Below the pieces are notes generated by a model that was given only the letters and a program-made list of their open reading frames with translations, was not told where the DNA came from and made no database searches. DNA of 33,536 nt from CAZDUS01 sp964535015 (GTDB lineage Bacteria > Verrucomicrobiota > Kiritimatiellia > CAIKKV01 > CAITUY01), in contig CAZHRU010000022.1 in NCBI GenBank assembly GCA_964535015.1, positions 1 through 33,536 on the forward strand, given 5' to 3'. The position numbers were made by a program, and so were the translations under genes. Below, one piece after another: positions 16,076 to 24,296 of the stretch (positions are counted from its first letter, which is position 1; each line of letters begins with the position of its first letter).

Positions 16076-17593
16076 ATGGCAGTAGATCTGAGACCCGAAG
16101 AAATTTCCTCCATTCTGAAGAAACAGATCGAGGAGTTCAGTGGCAAAGTCGAAATCTCCGAGGTGGGCACCGTCCTGAACGTGGGCGACGGTATCGCCCA
16201 TGTCCATGGTCTCGCGGGCCTGATGGCCGGCGAACTGGTGACCTTCGAACGCGGCGGCGTCACCGGCCTTACCCTGAACCTCGAGGAGGATAACTGCGGA
16301 ATCGCCATCTTCGGCGACGACAGCACCGTGAAGGAGGGCGACACCGTTCGCCGCACCCACCGGATCGCCGCCGTGCCGGTCGGCGACACCCTCGCCGGTC
16401 GCATCGTCGATGCACTCGGCCGCCCTCTGGACGGAGGCCCCGCCCTCCAAACCACCGAAACCCGCAAAATCGAAATCAAGGCGCCGGGCATCATTGACCG
16501 CGCCGATGTTCGCGAACCGCTCCAAACCGGTATCAAGGTCATCGACGCCCTCACCCCCATCGGACGCGGACAACGCGAATTGATCATCGGTGACCGCAAA
16601 ACCGGCAAAACCTCGCTGGCCATCGACACCATCATCAACCAGCGCGGCGAAAACGTCATGTGCTTCTACGTGGCCATCGGCCAGAAACGGTCCACCGTCG
16701 TGCAGGTCTGCGAGACCCTCAAACGCCACGGCGCCATGGACTTCACCACCGTGATCGCCGCCACCGCGTCCGATCCCGCCCCCATGCAGTACCTCGCCCC
16801 CTATACCGGCTGCACCATGGCGGAGTTCGTCCGCGACAGCGGCCGCCATGCCCTGATCGTCTACGACGATCTCACCAAACAGGCCCAGTCCTACCGCCAA
16901 CTCTCCCTCCTCCTGCGCCGCCCCCCGGGCCGCGAAGCATTCCCCGGCGATGTCTTCTATTTGCACAGCCGCCTGCTCGAGCGCGCCGCCAAGATGAGCC
17001 CCGCCCGCGGCGGCGGCAGCCTCACCGCCCTCCCCATCGTGGAAACCCAGGCCAGCGACATTTCGGCCTACATCCCCACCAACGTGATCTCCATCACCGA
17101 TGGCCAGATCTTCCTCGAGGCCGATGCCTTCAACGCCGGACAGCGTCCCGCCATTAACCCCGGCATTTCGGTCTCCCGCGTCGGCGGCGATGCCCAACTC
17201 AAGGCCATGAAACAAACCGCCGGATCCCTGCGCCTCGACCTCGCCCAGTATCGCGAATTGGCCGGGTTCTCCCAGTTCGCCTCGGATATGGATGCCGCCA
17301 CCCGCCGCCAACTGGATCGCGGCCGCCGCCTCATGGAAATCATGAAACAGGGCGTCCACGCCACCATCCCGGTCGCCAAACAGGTCGCCATCATCTACGC
17401 CGGAACCCAGGGTTACCTCGATGGCATCCCCGTCAATAAGGTGGGCGCCTTCGAGGCCTCCCTCTTCGACGTCCTGGACCTTGAACCGGCCGAATACCTG
17501 AAATTGTTCGCCCGCGATAAGGCCATGACGCCCGACGTCAAGGCCGCCCTGGAAGTCGTCCTGAAGCGCCTGGCTGTGAAATCAAAGACGTAA
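16076..17593 (+). CDS. atpA: F1 ATP synthase subunit alpha
   Basis: Regulatory nucleotide-binding subunit of F1, 505 aa. The N-terminal beta-barrel (25-95, VGTVLNVGDGIAHVHGL), the P-loop GDRKTGKT (172-179, with Lys in place of the usual Gln of GDRQTGKT) and the LIVYDDLTKQAQSYRQ region are all present. The arginine finger lies in ISVSRVGGDAQ near 367, and the C-terminal helical domain is intact. A GGGAGATGAAGGT stretch gives a good ribosome binding site. The upstream gap is 19 bp and the downstream gap 12 bp, within the operon. Confidence 0.98.
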   Translation: MAVDLRPEEISSILKKQIEEFSGKVEISEVGTVLNVGDGIAHVHGLAGLMAGELVTFERGGVTGLTLNLEEDNCGIAIFGDDSTVKEGDTVRRTHRIAAVPVGDTLAGRIVDALGRPLDGGPALQTTETRKIEIKAPGIIDRADVREPLQTGIKVIDALTPIGRGQRELIIGDRKTGKTSLAIDTIINQRGENVMCFYVAIGQKRSTVVQVCETLKRHGAMDFTTVIAATASDPAPMQYLAPYTGCTMAEFVRDSGRHALIVYDDLTKQAQSYRQLSLLLRRPPGREAFPGDVFYLHSRLLERAAKMSPARGGGSLTALPIVETQASDISAYIPTNVISITDGQIFLEADAFNAGQRPAINPGISVSRVGGDAQLKAMKQTAGSLRLDLAQYRELAGFSQFASDMDAATRRQLDRGRRLMEIMKQGVHATIPVAKQVAIIYAGTQGYLDGIPVNKVGAFEASLFDVLDLEPAEYLKLFARDKAMTPDVKAALEVVLKRLAVKSKT

Positions 17594-17605
17594 CGCGGAT
17601 CGTCC

Positions 17606-18475
17606 ATGCCGACCCTCAAGGAATATAACGTCAAACTGACGCGCCTGCGGAGTACCCGCAAGTTGACCAAGACCATGAAACTGGTTTCGGTCAACAAACT
17701 GCGCCGCGCCCAGGAAGCGGAACGCCGGGTCGCCGCCTTCACAGGCCGCATCGAAACCATGGTCCACCACCTGATGGCCGAACGTGACACCATGGAGGAT
17801 AACCCCCTGCTCAAACCGCGCCCGGCTCACAACATCCTCCTTCTGGTAATCGCTTCGGATCGCGGACTCTGCGGCGGATTCAACAACACCCTGCTCCGCG
17901 AAACGGCCAAGTGGATCGCCCTTAAACAACGCAAACACACCACCGTCCATATCAGTTGCTGCGGCCGGAAGGCCCATGCCTTCCTCCGAAGCCGCTTCAC
18001 CATCGACCGCTTCTACGAACACGCCGCCAGCCGCCCCGACTTCGCCATCGCCCGCCAAATCGGCCATGAACTTCTCTCGGGGTTCCTCAGCGGCCGCCTG
18101 GATGAAGTCCATGTGGCCTGGAACCGCACCACGGCGTCCACCTCCACCATCCCTTCCATCGAACGGTTCATCCCCCTGGATCCCGCCCTGATCACCGCCG
18201 GAAAGACACCCCCGTCCGCCATCTGGCTGGCCGAACCTGATCGGGCCGCCCTTCTAAATGCCACCCTGCCCAATCTGGTCAACCTGCACCTTTACCAGGC
18301 ACTCGCCTCCAGCGCCACCGGCGAACACGGCGCCCGTATGCGGGCCATGGACCAGGCCACCTCTAACGCGGACACCCTGATCCGAAACCTGACTCTCCAA
18401 CGTAACCGGGCACGCCAGGCCCAGATCACCACCGAACTAACCGAAATCGTGGCCGGCGCCGAAGCCTTGCGATAG
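17606..18475 (+). CDS. atpG: F1 ATP synthase subunit gamma
   Basis: Central rotor shaft, 289 aa. The N-terminal helix (KLTRLRSTRKLTKTMKLVSVNKLRRAQ, 9-35) and the C-terminal helix (RMRAMDQATSNADTLI then RARQAQITTELTEIVAGAEAL) form the antiparallel coiled coil that turns inside the alpha/beta ring. SDRGLCGGFNNTLL near 86-99 is the conserved mid-domain motif. No extra inserted segment of the chloroplast or cyanobacterial redox type is seen. A 47-bp AT-rich spacer follows it before atpD, with the perfect short palindrome AGATTT-G-AAATCT. Confidence 0.97.
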   Translation: MPTLKEYNVKLTRLRSTRKLTKTMKLVSVNKLRRAQEAERRVAAFTGRIETMVHHLMAERDTMEDNPLLKPRPAHNILLLVIASDRGLCGGFNNTLLRETAKWIALKQRKHTTVHISCCGRKAHAFLRSRFTIDRFYEHAASRPDFAIARQIGHELLSGFLSGRLDEVHVAWNRTTASTSTIPSIERFIPLDPALITAGKTPPSAIWLAEPDRAALLNATLPNLVNLHLYQALASSATGEHGARMRAMDQATSNADTLIRNLTLQRNRARQAQITTELTEIVAGAEALR

Positions 18476-18522
18476 TCTAGAATCTGAGATTTGAAATCTT
18501 GAATATTGACGGAAGGACACTC

Positions 18523-19956
18523 ATGAACGCACAAATCGAAAAAGTCTCAGGCCGGATTTCCCAGGTGCTTGGACCTGTCGTGGACGTTGAATTTCCCGAA
18601 CGCCGCCTCCCCCCCATCCTCACGGCTCTGCAAACCACCAACCCGTTCATCAACGACATCCCCTGGAATCTCACCCTGGAAGTGGCCCAACATCTCGGAA
18701 ATAACCTCGTCCGGACCATCGCCATGGATTCCACCGACGGTCTCATCCGGGGCTCCGAGGTCCGTAATACCGGCAGCGAAATCACCGTCCCCGTCGGCCC
18801 CGGCACCCTCGGCCGCGTCATGAACCTCCTGGGCGAACCCATCGACCAGGGCGGCCCCATCGAAGCCGCCAAAACCATGTCCATCCACCGCCTCGCCCCG
18901 CGTTACGAAGACCAGGAAACCAGGGATAATATCCTCGTCACCGGTATCAAGGTCATCGACCTGCTCGCCCCCTATAAGAAGGGCGGCAAAATCGGCCTCT
19001 TCGGCGGCGCCGGCGTCGGCAAGACCGTCCTGATCCAGGAACTGATCCGCAACATCGCCACCGAACATGGCGGCTACTCCGTCTTCGCCGGCGTCGGCGA
19101 ACGCACCCGCGAAGGCACCCAACTCTACCGCGAAATGAAGGAGTCCGGCGTCATCGAGAAAACCGCCATGGTCTTCGGCCAGATGAACGAACCCCCGGGC
19201 GCCCGCGCCCGTATCGCCCTCTCCGCCTTGACCGTGGCCGAATACTTCCGCGATGAACTGCACCAGAACGTCCTGCTCTTTATCGACAACATCTTCCGCT
19301 TCACCCAGGCCGGCGCCGAAGTCTCGGCCCTCCTCGGACGCATCCCCTCCGCCGTCGGATACCAACCCACCCTCGGCACCGATATGGGCGGACTCCAGGA
19401 ACGGATCACCTCCACCCACACCGGATCCATCACCTCCATCCAGGCGGTCTATGTGCCGGCCGACGACTACACCGACCCCGCCCCGGCCGCCACCTTCGCC
19501 CACCTGGACGCCACCACCGAACTCTCGCGCTCCATTGCGGAACTCGGCATCTACCCCGCCGTCGATCCCCTTACCTCCTCCTCCGGAATCCTCGCGGCGG
19601 AAATCGTGGGCGACGATCATTACCGCGTCGCCCGCGGCGTTCAGGAAATCCTCCAACGCTACAAGGAACTCAAGGATATCATCGCCATCCTCGGCATGGA
19701 TGAACTCTCCGACGAGGACCGCCTCGTCGTGGAACGCGCCCGCAAGGTCCAGAAGTTCCTCTCCCAACCCTTCTTCGTGGCCGAACAGTTCACCGGCATG
19801 AAGGGCGCCTATGTCGATCTCCCGGAATGCATCCGCTCGTTCAAGGAAATCCTCGAGGGTAAACACGACGCCATCCCCGAACAGGCCTTCTATATGGCGG
19901 GCAATATCGACGACGTCCTGCAGAAGGCCCAGAAAATGCGCGAGGACCATCCATGA
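18523..19956 (+). CDS. atpD: F1 ATP synthase subunit beta
   Basis: Catalytic subunit of F1, 477 aa. The P-loop GGAGVGKT is at 161-168; GERTREGTQLYREM carries the catalytic Glu of GER; LLFIDNIFRF holds the Walker B Asp; and the DELSEED-type segment reads DELSDEDR near the C-terminal domain, with the third Glu replaced by Asp. I chose ATG 18523, preceded by GGAAGGA, over a TTG at 18499. Its last codons overlap the atpC start by 4 bp (ATGA). Confidence 0.98.
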   Translation: MNAQIEKVSGRISQVLGPVVDVEFPERRLPPILTALQTTNPFINDIPWNLTLEVAQHLGNNLVRTIAMDSTDGLIRGSEVRNTGSEITVPVGPGTLGRVMNLLGEPIDQGGPIEAAKTMSIHRLAPRYEDQETRDNILVTGIKVIDLLAPYKKGGKIGLFGGAGVGKTVLIQELIRNIATEHGGYSVFAGVGERTREGTQLYREMKESGVIEKTAMVFGQMNEPPGARARIALSALTVAEYFRDELHQNVLLFIDNIFRFTQAGAEVSALLGRIPSAVGYQPTLGTDMGGLQERITSTHTGSITSIQAVYVPADDYTDPAPAATFAHLDATTELSRSIAELGIYPAVDPLTSSSGILAAEIVGDDHYRVARGVQEILQRYKELKDIIAILGMDELSDEDRLVVERARKVQKFLSQPFFVAEQFTGMKGAYVDLPECIRSFKEILEGKHDAIPEQAFYMAGNIDDVLQKAQKMREDHP

Positions 19957-20279
19957 CGTTCCACCTGCGCCTCTGCACCCCCGACAAGATCTTCTTTGAC
20001 GACACCACCGACGGCATCGTGTGCCCCGGCCTGAATGGCTATTTCGGCGTTCTCGCCCGCCATGAACCGCTGATCGGGGGGCTGGGCACCGGCACGCTGA
20101 AGGTCAAGACCGGCACCACCACACAGTACTTCGTTATTGATGGCGGCGTGGCGGAAGTACAGGGCGACTCAGTGGGTATCTTCGCCAACGCCGTCTTCCC
20201 AACGGCCACCGTCGCCGAGGCGGAAGAAAAACTGGATGAACTGAATACGCTCCACCGATCGGTAACGCAGTTTGGATGA
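19953..20279 (+). CDS. atpC: F1 ATP synthase subunit epsilon, short form
   Basis: 108 aa against about 130-140 in most bacteria. The N-terminal beta-sandwich (residues 1-85) is intact, with LRLCTPDKIFFDD, the GYFGVLARHEPLIGGLGTG motif and YFVIDGGVAEV. After ANAVFPT only one short helix of about 20 residues remains (VAEAEEKLDELNTLHRSV) instead of the usual two-helix hairpin. The C-terminal hairpin is the part that inserts into F1 and blocks ATP hydrolysis in E. coli, so this enzyme probably lacks that mode of inhibition (inference from length). No frameshift is seen near the stop. It overlaps atpD by 4 bp and ends the ATP synthase set. Confidence 0.93.
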   Translation: MTFHLRLCTPDKIFFDDTTDGIVCPGLNGYFGVLARHEPLIGGLGTGTLKVKTGTTTQYFVIDGGVAEVQGDSVGIFANAVFPTATVAEAEEKLDELNTLHRSVTQFG

Positions 20280-20307
20280 ACCATGCAGGTTGGCTCCCAG
20301 AACCGTT

Positions 20308-20838
20308 ATGACTCAATGCATCTTCTTTGACCGCGATGGTATCGTCAACCGGTCGCCCGGCCCCGGTTATGTGGAACACTGGCGTGATTTTCACCTGCTG
20401 CCGGAATTCGTCACCACCCTCGGCATCATCACCCGCCTGGGGTTCAAGGCGGTCATCATCACCAACCAGCGCGGCGTAGCCCTCGGCAAGATGACCCTCG
20501 CCGATCTCGAGGATATCCATCGCCGCCTCCGGGAAGTCCTGAAAACCCAACACCACCTCGACCTTCTCGATATCCTCTACTGCCCCCACGACCGGAATGC
20601 CTGCGACTGCCGGAAACCGAAACCCGGAATGCTCCTGGAAGCCGCCCAGCGTCATCAGATCGATCTCGCCCGGTCCTGGATGATCGGCGATTCGGCCAAG
20701 GATGTGGAGGCGGGCCATGCCGCCGGCTGTCGCACCATCCTCATCGGCGACGCCACCCCCACGGTCACCCCAAACCACCGCTTTCCCGATATGGCCACCC
20801 TGTCCTCCGCCATTGCCAAAATCCTCGCGGCAGGCTAA
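20308..20838 (+). CDS. gmhB: HAD-IIIA phosphatase, GmhB type (heptose/sugar bisphosphate 7-phosphatase)
   Basis: HAD-superfamily phosphatase of 176 aa. Motif I FFDRDGIVN has Asp8 and Asp10, motif II ITNQRG, motif III Lys in CRKPKPGM and motif IV GDSAKDVEAG. A structural zinc site CPH....C.C (Cys92, His94, Cys99, Cys101) is diagnostic for the GmhB/HisB-N group. In the classic pathway GmhB removes the 7-phosphate from D-glycero-D-manno-heptose 1,7-bisphosphate. ATG 20308 (MTQCIFFDRD) is preferred; a TTG at 20272 would overlap atpC. It is 28 bp after atpC and 57 bp before the kinase-nucleotidyltransferase fusion, so it may act with that gene in making an activated sugar, or on another small phosphate. 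Substrate not determined by sequence. Confidence 0.85.
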   Translation: MTQCIFFDRDGIVNRSPGPGYVEHWRDFHLLPEFVTTLGIITRLGFKAVIITNQRGVALGKMTLADLEDIHRRLREVLKTQHHLDLLDILYCPHDRNACDCRKPKPGMLLEAAQRHQIDLARSWMIGDSAKDVEAGHAAGCRTILIGDATPTVTPNHRFPDMATLSSAIAKILAAG

Positions 20839-20895
20839 CGTGACACCGCTTTTCCAATCAGAAGGCCGGACGCCAACCAACACAGAGGGGGTATC

Positions 20896-22818
20896 ATGAA
20901 TCTATTCGTGCCAGGACGCATTTGCCTTTTCGGTGAACATACCGATTGGGCCGGCGGCTATCGCCGGATCAACGGCCACCTCGAAAAAGGCCACACCATC
21001 ATCACCGGCACGAATCAGGGACTCCATGCCGAGGTCAAAACCCATCCCTCCAAACTCATCCTTCAATCCACCCTCGGCGATGGATCCACCTTCGGCCCCT
21101 TTGAAGTCCCCATGGATCGCGCCGCCCTTCTCGCCGAAGCCCAGAAAGGCGGCTTCTTCAGTTACGCCGCCGGCGTGGCCTACCAGGTTCTCACCCACTA
21201 CCGCGTCCGCGGCCTCGAAATCAACAACACCCTCACGGACCTGCCCATCAAGAAGGGCCTCTCCTCCAGCGCCGCCGCCTGCGTCCTCGTCGCCCGCGCC
21301 TTCAACCGCCTGTACGACCTGAAAATGACCATCCGGGGCGAAATGGAATTCGCCTATCTGGGCGAAATCACCACCCCGTCCCGCTGCGGCCGCATGGACC
21401 AGGGGTGCGCCTACGGCACCCGCCCCATCCTGATGACCTTCGACGGCGACCGCGTGGACGTCGACGAACTCTCCATTCCGAATGACCTTCACTTCCTGAT
21501 CGTCGATCTCCACGCCGGCAAGGATACCCGCGAAATCCTCAACCGCCTGAACCACTGCTATCCCTTCGCCGAAGGCGACATCCAGCGCGGCGTACAACAG
21601 TACCTCGGCCCCATCAGCGCCGGCATCACCCTCCAGGCCGCCCAGGCCCTGCGCGAAGGTGACGCCCAAACCATCGGCGCCCTCATGCGCGAAGCCCAGG
21701 CCAACTTCGACAAGTATTGCATGCCGGCCTGCCCCTCCCAACTCACCTCGCCCGTTCTCCATAAGGTCCTTACCCATCCCGCCCTGCAACCGCATATCCT
21801 CGGCGGCAAGGGCGTCGGAGCCCAGGGCGACGGCACCGCCCAGTTCATCGTCAGGGATGCGGAAGCCCTCGAAAACTCCATCGCCGTCATCGAACGCGAC
21901 CTGGGTATGACGTGCCTCCGCCTCGTCCTCCAGGGTGGCCGGCGGGTCCGGAAAGCCGTCATCCCCGCCGCCGGGTTCGGCACCCGCCTGTTCCCCGCCA
22001 CCAAGGCACTCAAGAAGGAAATGTTCCCCATTATGGACCGCACCGGCCGCATTAAACCCGCCATCCTCGCCATCGTCGAAGAGGCCGTCCATGCCGGCAT
22101 CGAGGATGTCGGCATGATCGTCCAATCCGCCGATAAGGAAATGTTCGAGGACTTCTTCAACGCACCACCCCCCATCGAGAATTTCAACAAACTCTCCCGC
22201 GCCAACCAGGAGTACAGCCGCTACCTCCTCGACATCGGGCGCCGCGTCCACCTCCTCTCCCAGGATGTCCAGGATGGCTTCGGCCATGCCGTCCACTGCT
22301 CCAGGGACTTCGTCGGCAGGGAACCCTTCCTCCTCATGCTCGGCGACCACCTCTACGCGTCCGACACGGACCGCTCCTGCGTCAGCCAGTTGCTGGATGT
22401 CTACGAACAGACGGGCCGTAGCGTCGTCGGCCTCAAAGTCATGCCCGGCCACGAGGTCGGGAACTTCGGTTGCGTCACCGGCATCTGGCAGAAGGAGGGC
22501 GAAATCCTGAACATCACCGAATTCGCCGAGAAACCCGACCTCGACTATGCCCGCACCCGCCTCCAGGTCGACGGCCTCCCGCCGGACTCCTTTCTGACCG
22601 TGTTCGGCATCTACATCCTCAAACCCGAGATCTTCGACCTGCTCGACCAGAACATCCGCCACAACCTGAGGGAACGCGGCGAGTTCCAACTGACCTCCTG
22701 CCTCGATGAACTCCGGAAACTGGACGGCTTCACGGGCTACGTCATCAAGGGCCGCCGCTTTGATATCGGCCTGCCGGAAGCCTACCGCCAAACCATGATC
22801 GACTTCCGCAATGCCTGA
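20896..22818 (+). CDS. Bifunctional GHMP sugar-1-kinase / GalU-type nucleotidyltransferase
   Basis: Single 640-residue chain with two complete enzymes. Residues 1-348 are a galactokinase-like GHMP kinase: motif 1 PGRICLFGEHTDW (6-18), ATP loop LPIKKGLSSSAAACV (116-130), catalytic Asp168 in CGRMDQG and motif 3 GGKGVGAQGDG (303-313). Residues 352-640 are a GalU-like nucleotidyltransferase: KAVIPAAGFGTRLFPATKALKKEMFPI (353-379), QDGFGHAVHC, the metal-binding LGDH and ITEFAEKPDL. Together they would phosphorylate a free sugar at C1 and transfer a nucleotide, probably UMP, giving an NDP-sugar. Domain order is kinase first, opposite to Bacteroides Fkp (pyrophosphorylase first). A ribosome binding site AGAGGGG precedes ATG 20896. 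No stop or frameshift lies at the junction, so the fusion looks genuine. Sugar and nucleotide identity are inference. Confidence 0.88.
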   Translation: MNLFVPGRICLFGEHTDWAGGYRRINGHLEKGHTIITGTNQGLHAEVKTHPSKLILQSTLGDGSTFGPFEVPMDRAALLAEAQKGGFFSYAAGVAYQVLTHYRVRGLEINNTLTDLPIKKGLSSSAAACVLVARAFNRLYDLKMTIRGEMEFAYLGEITTPSRCGRMDQGCAYGTRPILMTFDGDRVDVDELSIPNDLHFLIVDLHAGKDTREILNRLNHCYPFAEGDIQRGVQQYLGPISAGITLQAAQALREGDAQTIGALMREAQANFDKYCMPACPSQLTSPVLHKVLTHPALQPHILGGKGVGAQGDGTAQFIVRDAEALENSIAVIERDLGMTCLRLVLQGGRRVRKAVIPAAGFGTRLFPATKALKKEMFPIMDRTGRIKPAILAIVEEAVHAGIEDVGMIVQSADKEMFEDFFNAPPPIENFNKLSRANQEYSRYLLDIGRRVHLLSQDVQDGFGHAVHCSRDFVGREPFLLMLGDHLYASDTDRSCVSQLLDVYEQTGRSVVGLKVMPGHEVGNFGCVTGIWQKEGEILNITEFAEKPDLDYARTRLQVDGLPPDSFLTVFGIYILKPEIFDLLDQNIRHNLRERGEFQLTSCLDELRKLDGFTGYVIKGRRFDIGLPEAYRQTMIDFRNA

Positions 22819-22825
22819 CCAGCAC

Positions 22826-22883
22826 GTTGGTTCGGTCCCGATCCCCGTGACCTCGCGTCACGGGTGAAGGAAGTTGAACCAAC
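22826..22883 (+). repeat. Nested stem-loop sharing the core of the 47/48-bp repeat
   Basis: Outer arms GTTGGTTC (22826-22833) and GAACCAAC (22876-22883). The inner perfect hairpin is CCCGTGAC (22844-22851), CTCGC loop, GTCACGGG (22857-22864), followed by TG. The inner core differs from the tandem units at 12663-12888 at only two or three positions. It begins 8 bp after the fusion gene and may end or stabilise its transcript. Confidence 0.7.
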
Positions 22884-22952
22884 ACGAAACCATTGCCCCC
22901 CACCCCCCGTTTCTGATAGAAAGCACACGAACAAGGAAGGCGGGGATAAACT

Positions 22953-23360
22953 ATGTTCCTTTACTATATCGACGCGGCCGGGAAACGACAGGAAGTCCGA
23001 TTGTCCGGAAGAACCTCCCTAACCTTCGGCCGCTCCACCGAAGCCGATGTGTGCATCCCCGACAACCGCGTGTCCCGGATCCACGCCGAAATCCGCCCGT
23101 GGAACGGCGACTACGTCATCAAGGACTTGAAATCCAGGAACGGCATCGTCATCAACGGCGAACGGATCGATGTCGCCATCCTTAACCCCGGCGATACCAT
23201 CCGCATCGGCGGCACGGACTTCCACATCGCCAAGGCTTCCGAAAAAGGCACCTCAACCATCGTCCGCGAAGTCACCCAGGAACTCGACCAGGGTAAAAAG
23301 GGCTACCGCACCATCTTGCGCGAAATCGTCAAGAGCACGGAATCCAAGCCCAAACCCTGA
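22953..23360 (+). CDS. FHA domain protein
   Basis: Small soluble protein of 135 aa, essentially one forkhead-associated domain (residues 1-95) that binds phosphothreonine peptides. Key residues are visible: GRS (26-28), SRIHAEI (41-47, with Ser41, Arg42 and His44) and KSRNGIVING (60-69, with Asn63). The C-terminal 40 residues (REVTQELDQGKKGYRTILREIV) are a charged helix. No kinase gene is present in the window, so the phospho-partner is unknown. A strong purine-rich binding site (AAGGAAGGCGGGG) lies before ATG 22953. It is convergent with rsgA, 9 bp apart. Confidence 0.9.
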   Translation: MFLYYIDAAGKRQEVRLSGRTSLTFGRSTEADVCIPDNRVSRIHAEIRPWNGDYVIKDLKSRNGIVINGERIDVAILNPGDTIRIGGTDFHIAKASEKGTSTIVREVTQELDQGKKGYRTILREIVKSTESKPKP

Positions 23361-23369
23361 AGCGTCTTG

Positions 23370-24296
23370 CTAATGGCTCATGGCCCTGCGGTGCTCGGCA
23401 AGCAGGCCTTGGAACACCTCGAATCGCCTGGCATCAATCTCGCCTGCCGCCAGGGCGGCACGATAGGCGCATCCCGGCTCGCGGTCATGCCGGCAGTCGC
23501 GGAACCGGCACCGGCCGCGTAACGACTGGAATTCCCGAAACCCAACCTCAATCTGCTCGCCCGACAGGTGCGCCAGACCAAAGGCCTGCAAGCCGGGACT
23601 GTCTATCAGCGCCCCGCCACAGGGCAAATCATACCACCGGGCATGAGTAGTGGTGTGCTTGCCGCTGTTGAGAGCATCCGACACCACACCCGTCCTGGCC
23701 AACGCACCGGGAACCAAGGCATTGATCAGGGTCGTCTTGCCCATTCCGGATTGACCGATCAGCAAGGAGACCTGTCCATGCAGATGGCCGCGCAGATCCC
23801 CGAGATCCCCCGTTTGCGCACTCAACTCAAGGACGGGATGCCCAAGCCTCGCAAAGGGCGCCAGCAACTCACGTCCGAGCTGAAGGTGAACACCCAGATC
23901 ACACTTGTTCAACACAATCAATCCCCGAAGGTGTTGGGCATCCACCGCACAGAGACAACGCATGAGCAATTCGTCGCTAAACCCCGGTTCCGTCGCCGTC
24001 ACCATCACCACCTGCGTGACATTGGCGGCGATAAGTTTCTCCTTGAAGGCATCGGCCCGGTACAAAAGACTGCGCCGCGGATGGTGGGCCGTAATGACAC
24101 CTTGCGTCTCGGTGGAAGCCTCCACCTCCACCTCGTCGCCACAGGCATAAAGACTCTTCTTCCCGCGCGGCGAACACATCAGGAACGGGTGGCCGCCGAT
24201 TCGCCCTTCAAGGCGAACCTCATACTCACGACCGTAGGCCGCGACAATACGCCCAGCAAAGACGACTTTGGCCCGGCGTTGACCCTGCCTATCCAT
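23370..24296 (-). CDS. rsgA: Ribosome small subunit-dependent GTPase RsgA
   Basis: Circularly permuted GTPase for late 30S maturation, 308 aa. Order of motifs: N-terminal OB fold (8-75), G4 NKCD (130-133), G1 GQSGMGKTTL (181-190), G3 DSPG (232-235) with the GKHTTTHAR switch I (212-220), then a C-terminal zinc site made by Cys263, Cys268, His270 and Cys276 in CRFRDCRHDREPGC. All are intact. ATG 24296 overlaps the stop of the VF530 gene by 1 base (TGATG), so translation is coupled; a longer frame back to 24467 only reads the VF530 gene out of frame. Confidence 0.96.
   Translation of the reverse strand: MDRQGQRRAKVVFAGRIVAAYGREYEVRLEGRIGGHPFLMCSPRGKKSLYACGDEVEVEASTETQGVITAHHPRRSLLYRADAFKEKLIAANVTQVVMVTATEPGFSDELLMRCLCAVDAQHLRGLIVLNKCDLGVHLQLGRELLAPFARLGHPVLELSAQTGDLGDLRGHLHGQVSLLIGQSGMGKTTLINALVPGALARTGVVSDALNSGKHTTTHARWYDLPCGGALIDSPGLQAFGLAHLSGEQIEVGFREFQSLRGRCRFRDCRHDREPGCAYRAALAAGEIDARRFEVFQGLLAEHRRAMSH

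Noticed and set aside
16043..17359. Long minus-strand open frame opposite atpA (a similar one lies opposite atpD)
   Set aside because: Same GC-codon shadow effect; atpA and atpD on the plus strand have every family motif.
20896..21940. Heptose kinase (HddA-like) identity for the GHMP domain
   Set aside because: The motifs GEHTDW and CGRMDQ are of the galactokinase type; HddA has a different N-terminal Gly-rich Gly-Thr-Asp motif.
20902..22791. Very long minus-strand open frame opposite the kinase-nucleotidyltransferase gene
   Set aside because: It mirrors the strongly coding plus strand; GC-rich third positions remove stops on the other strand. Its product is a Gly/Asp/Val/Glu-rich low-complexity sequence without motifs.
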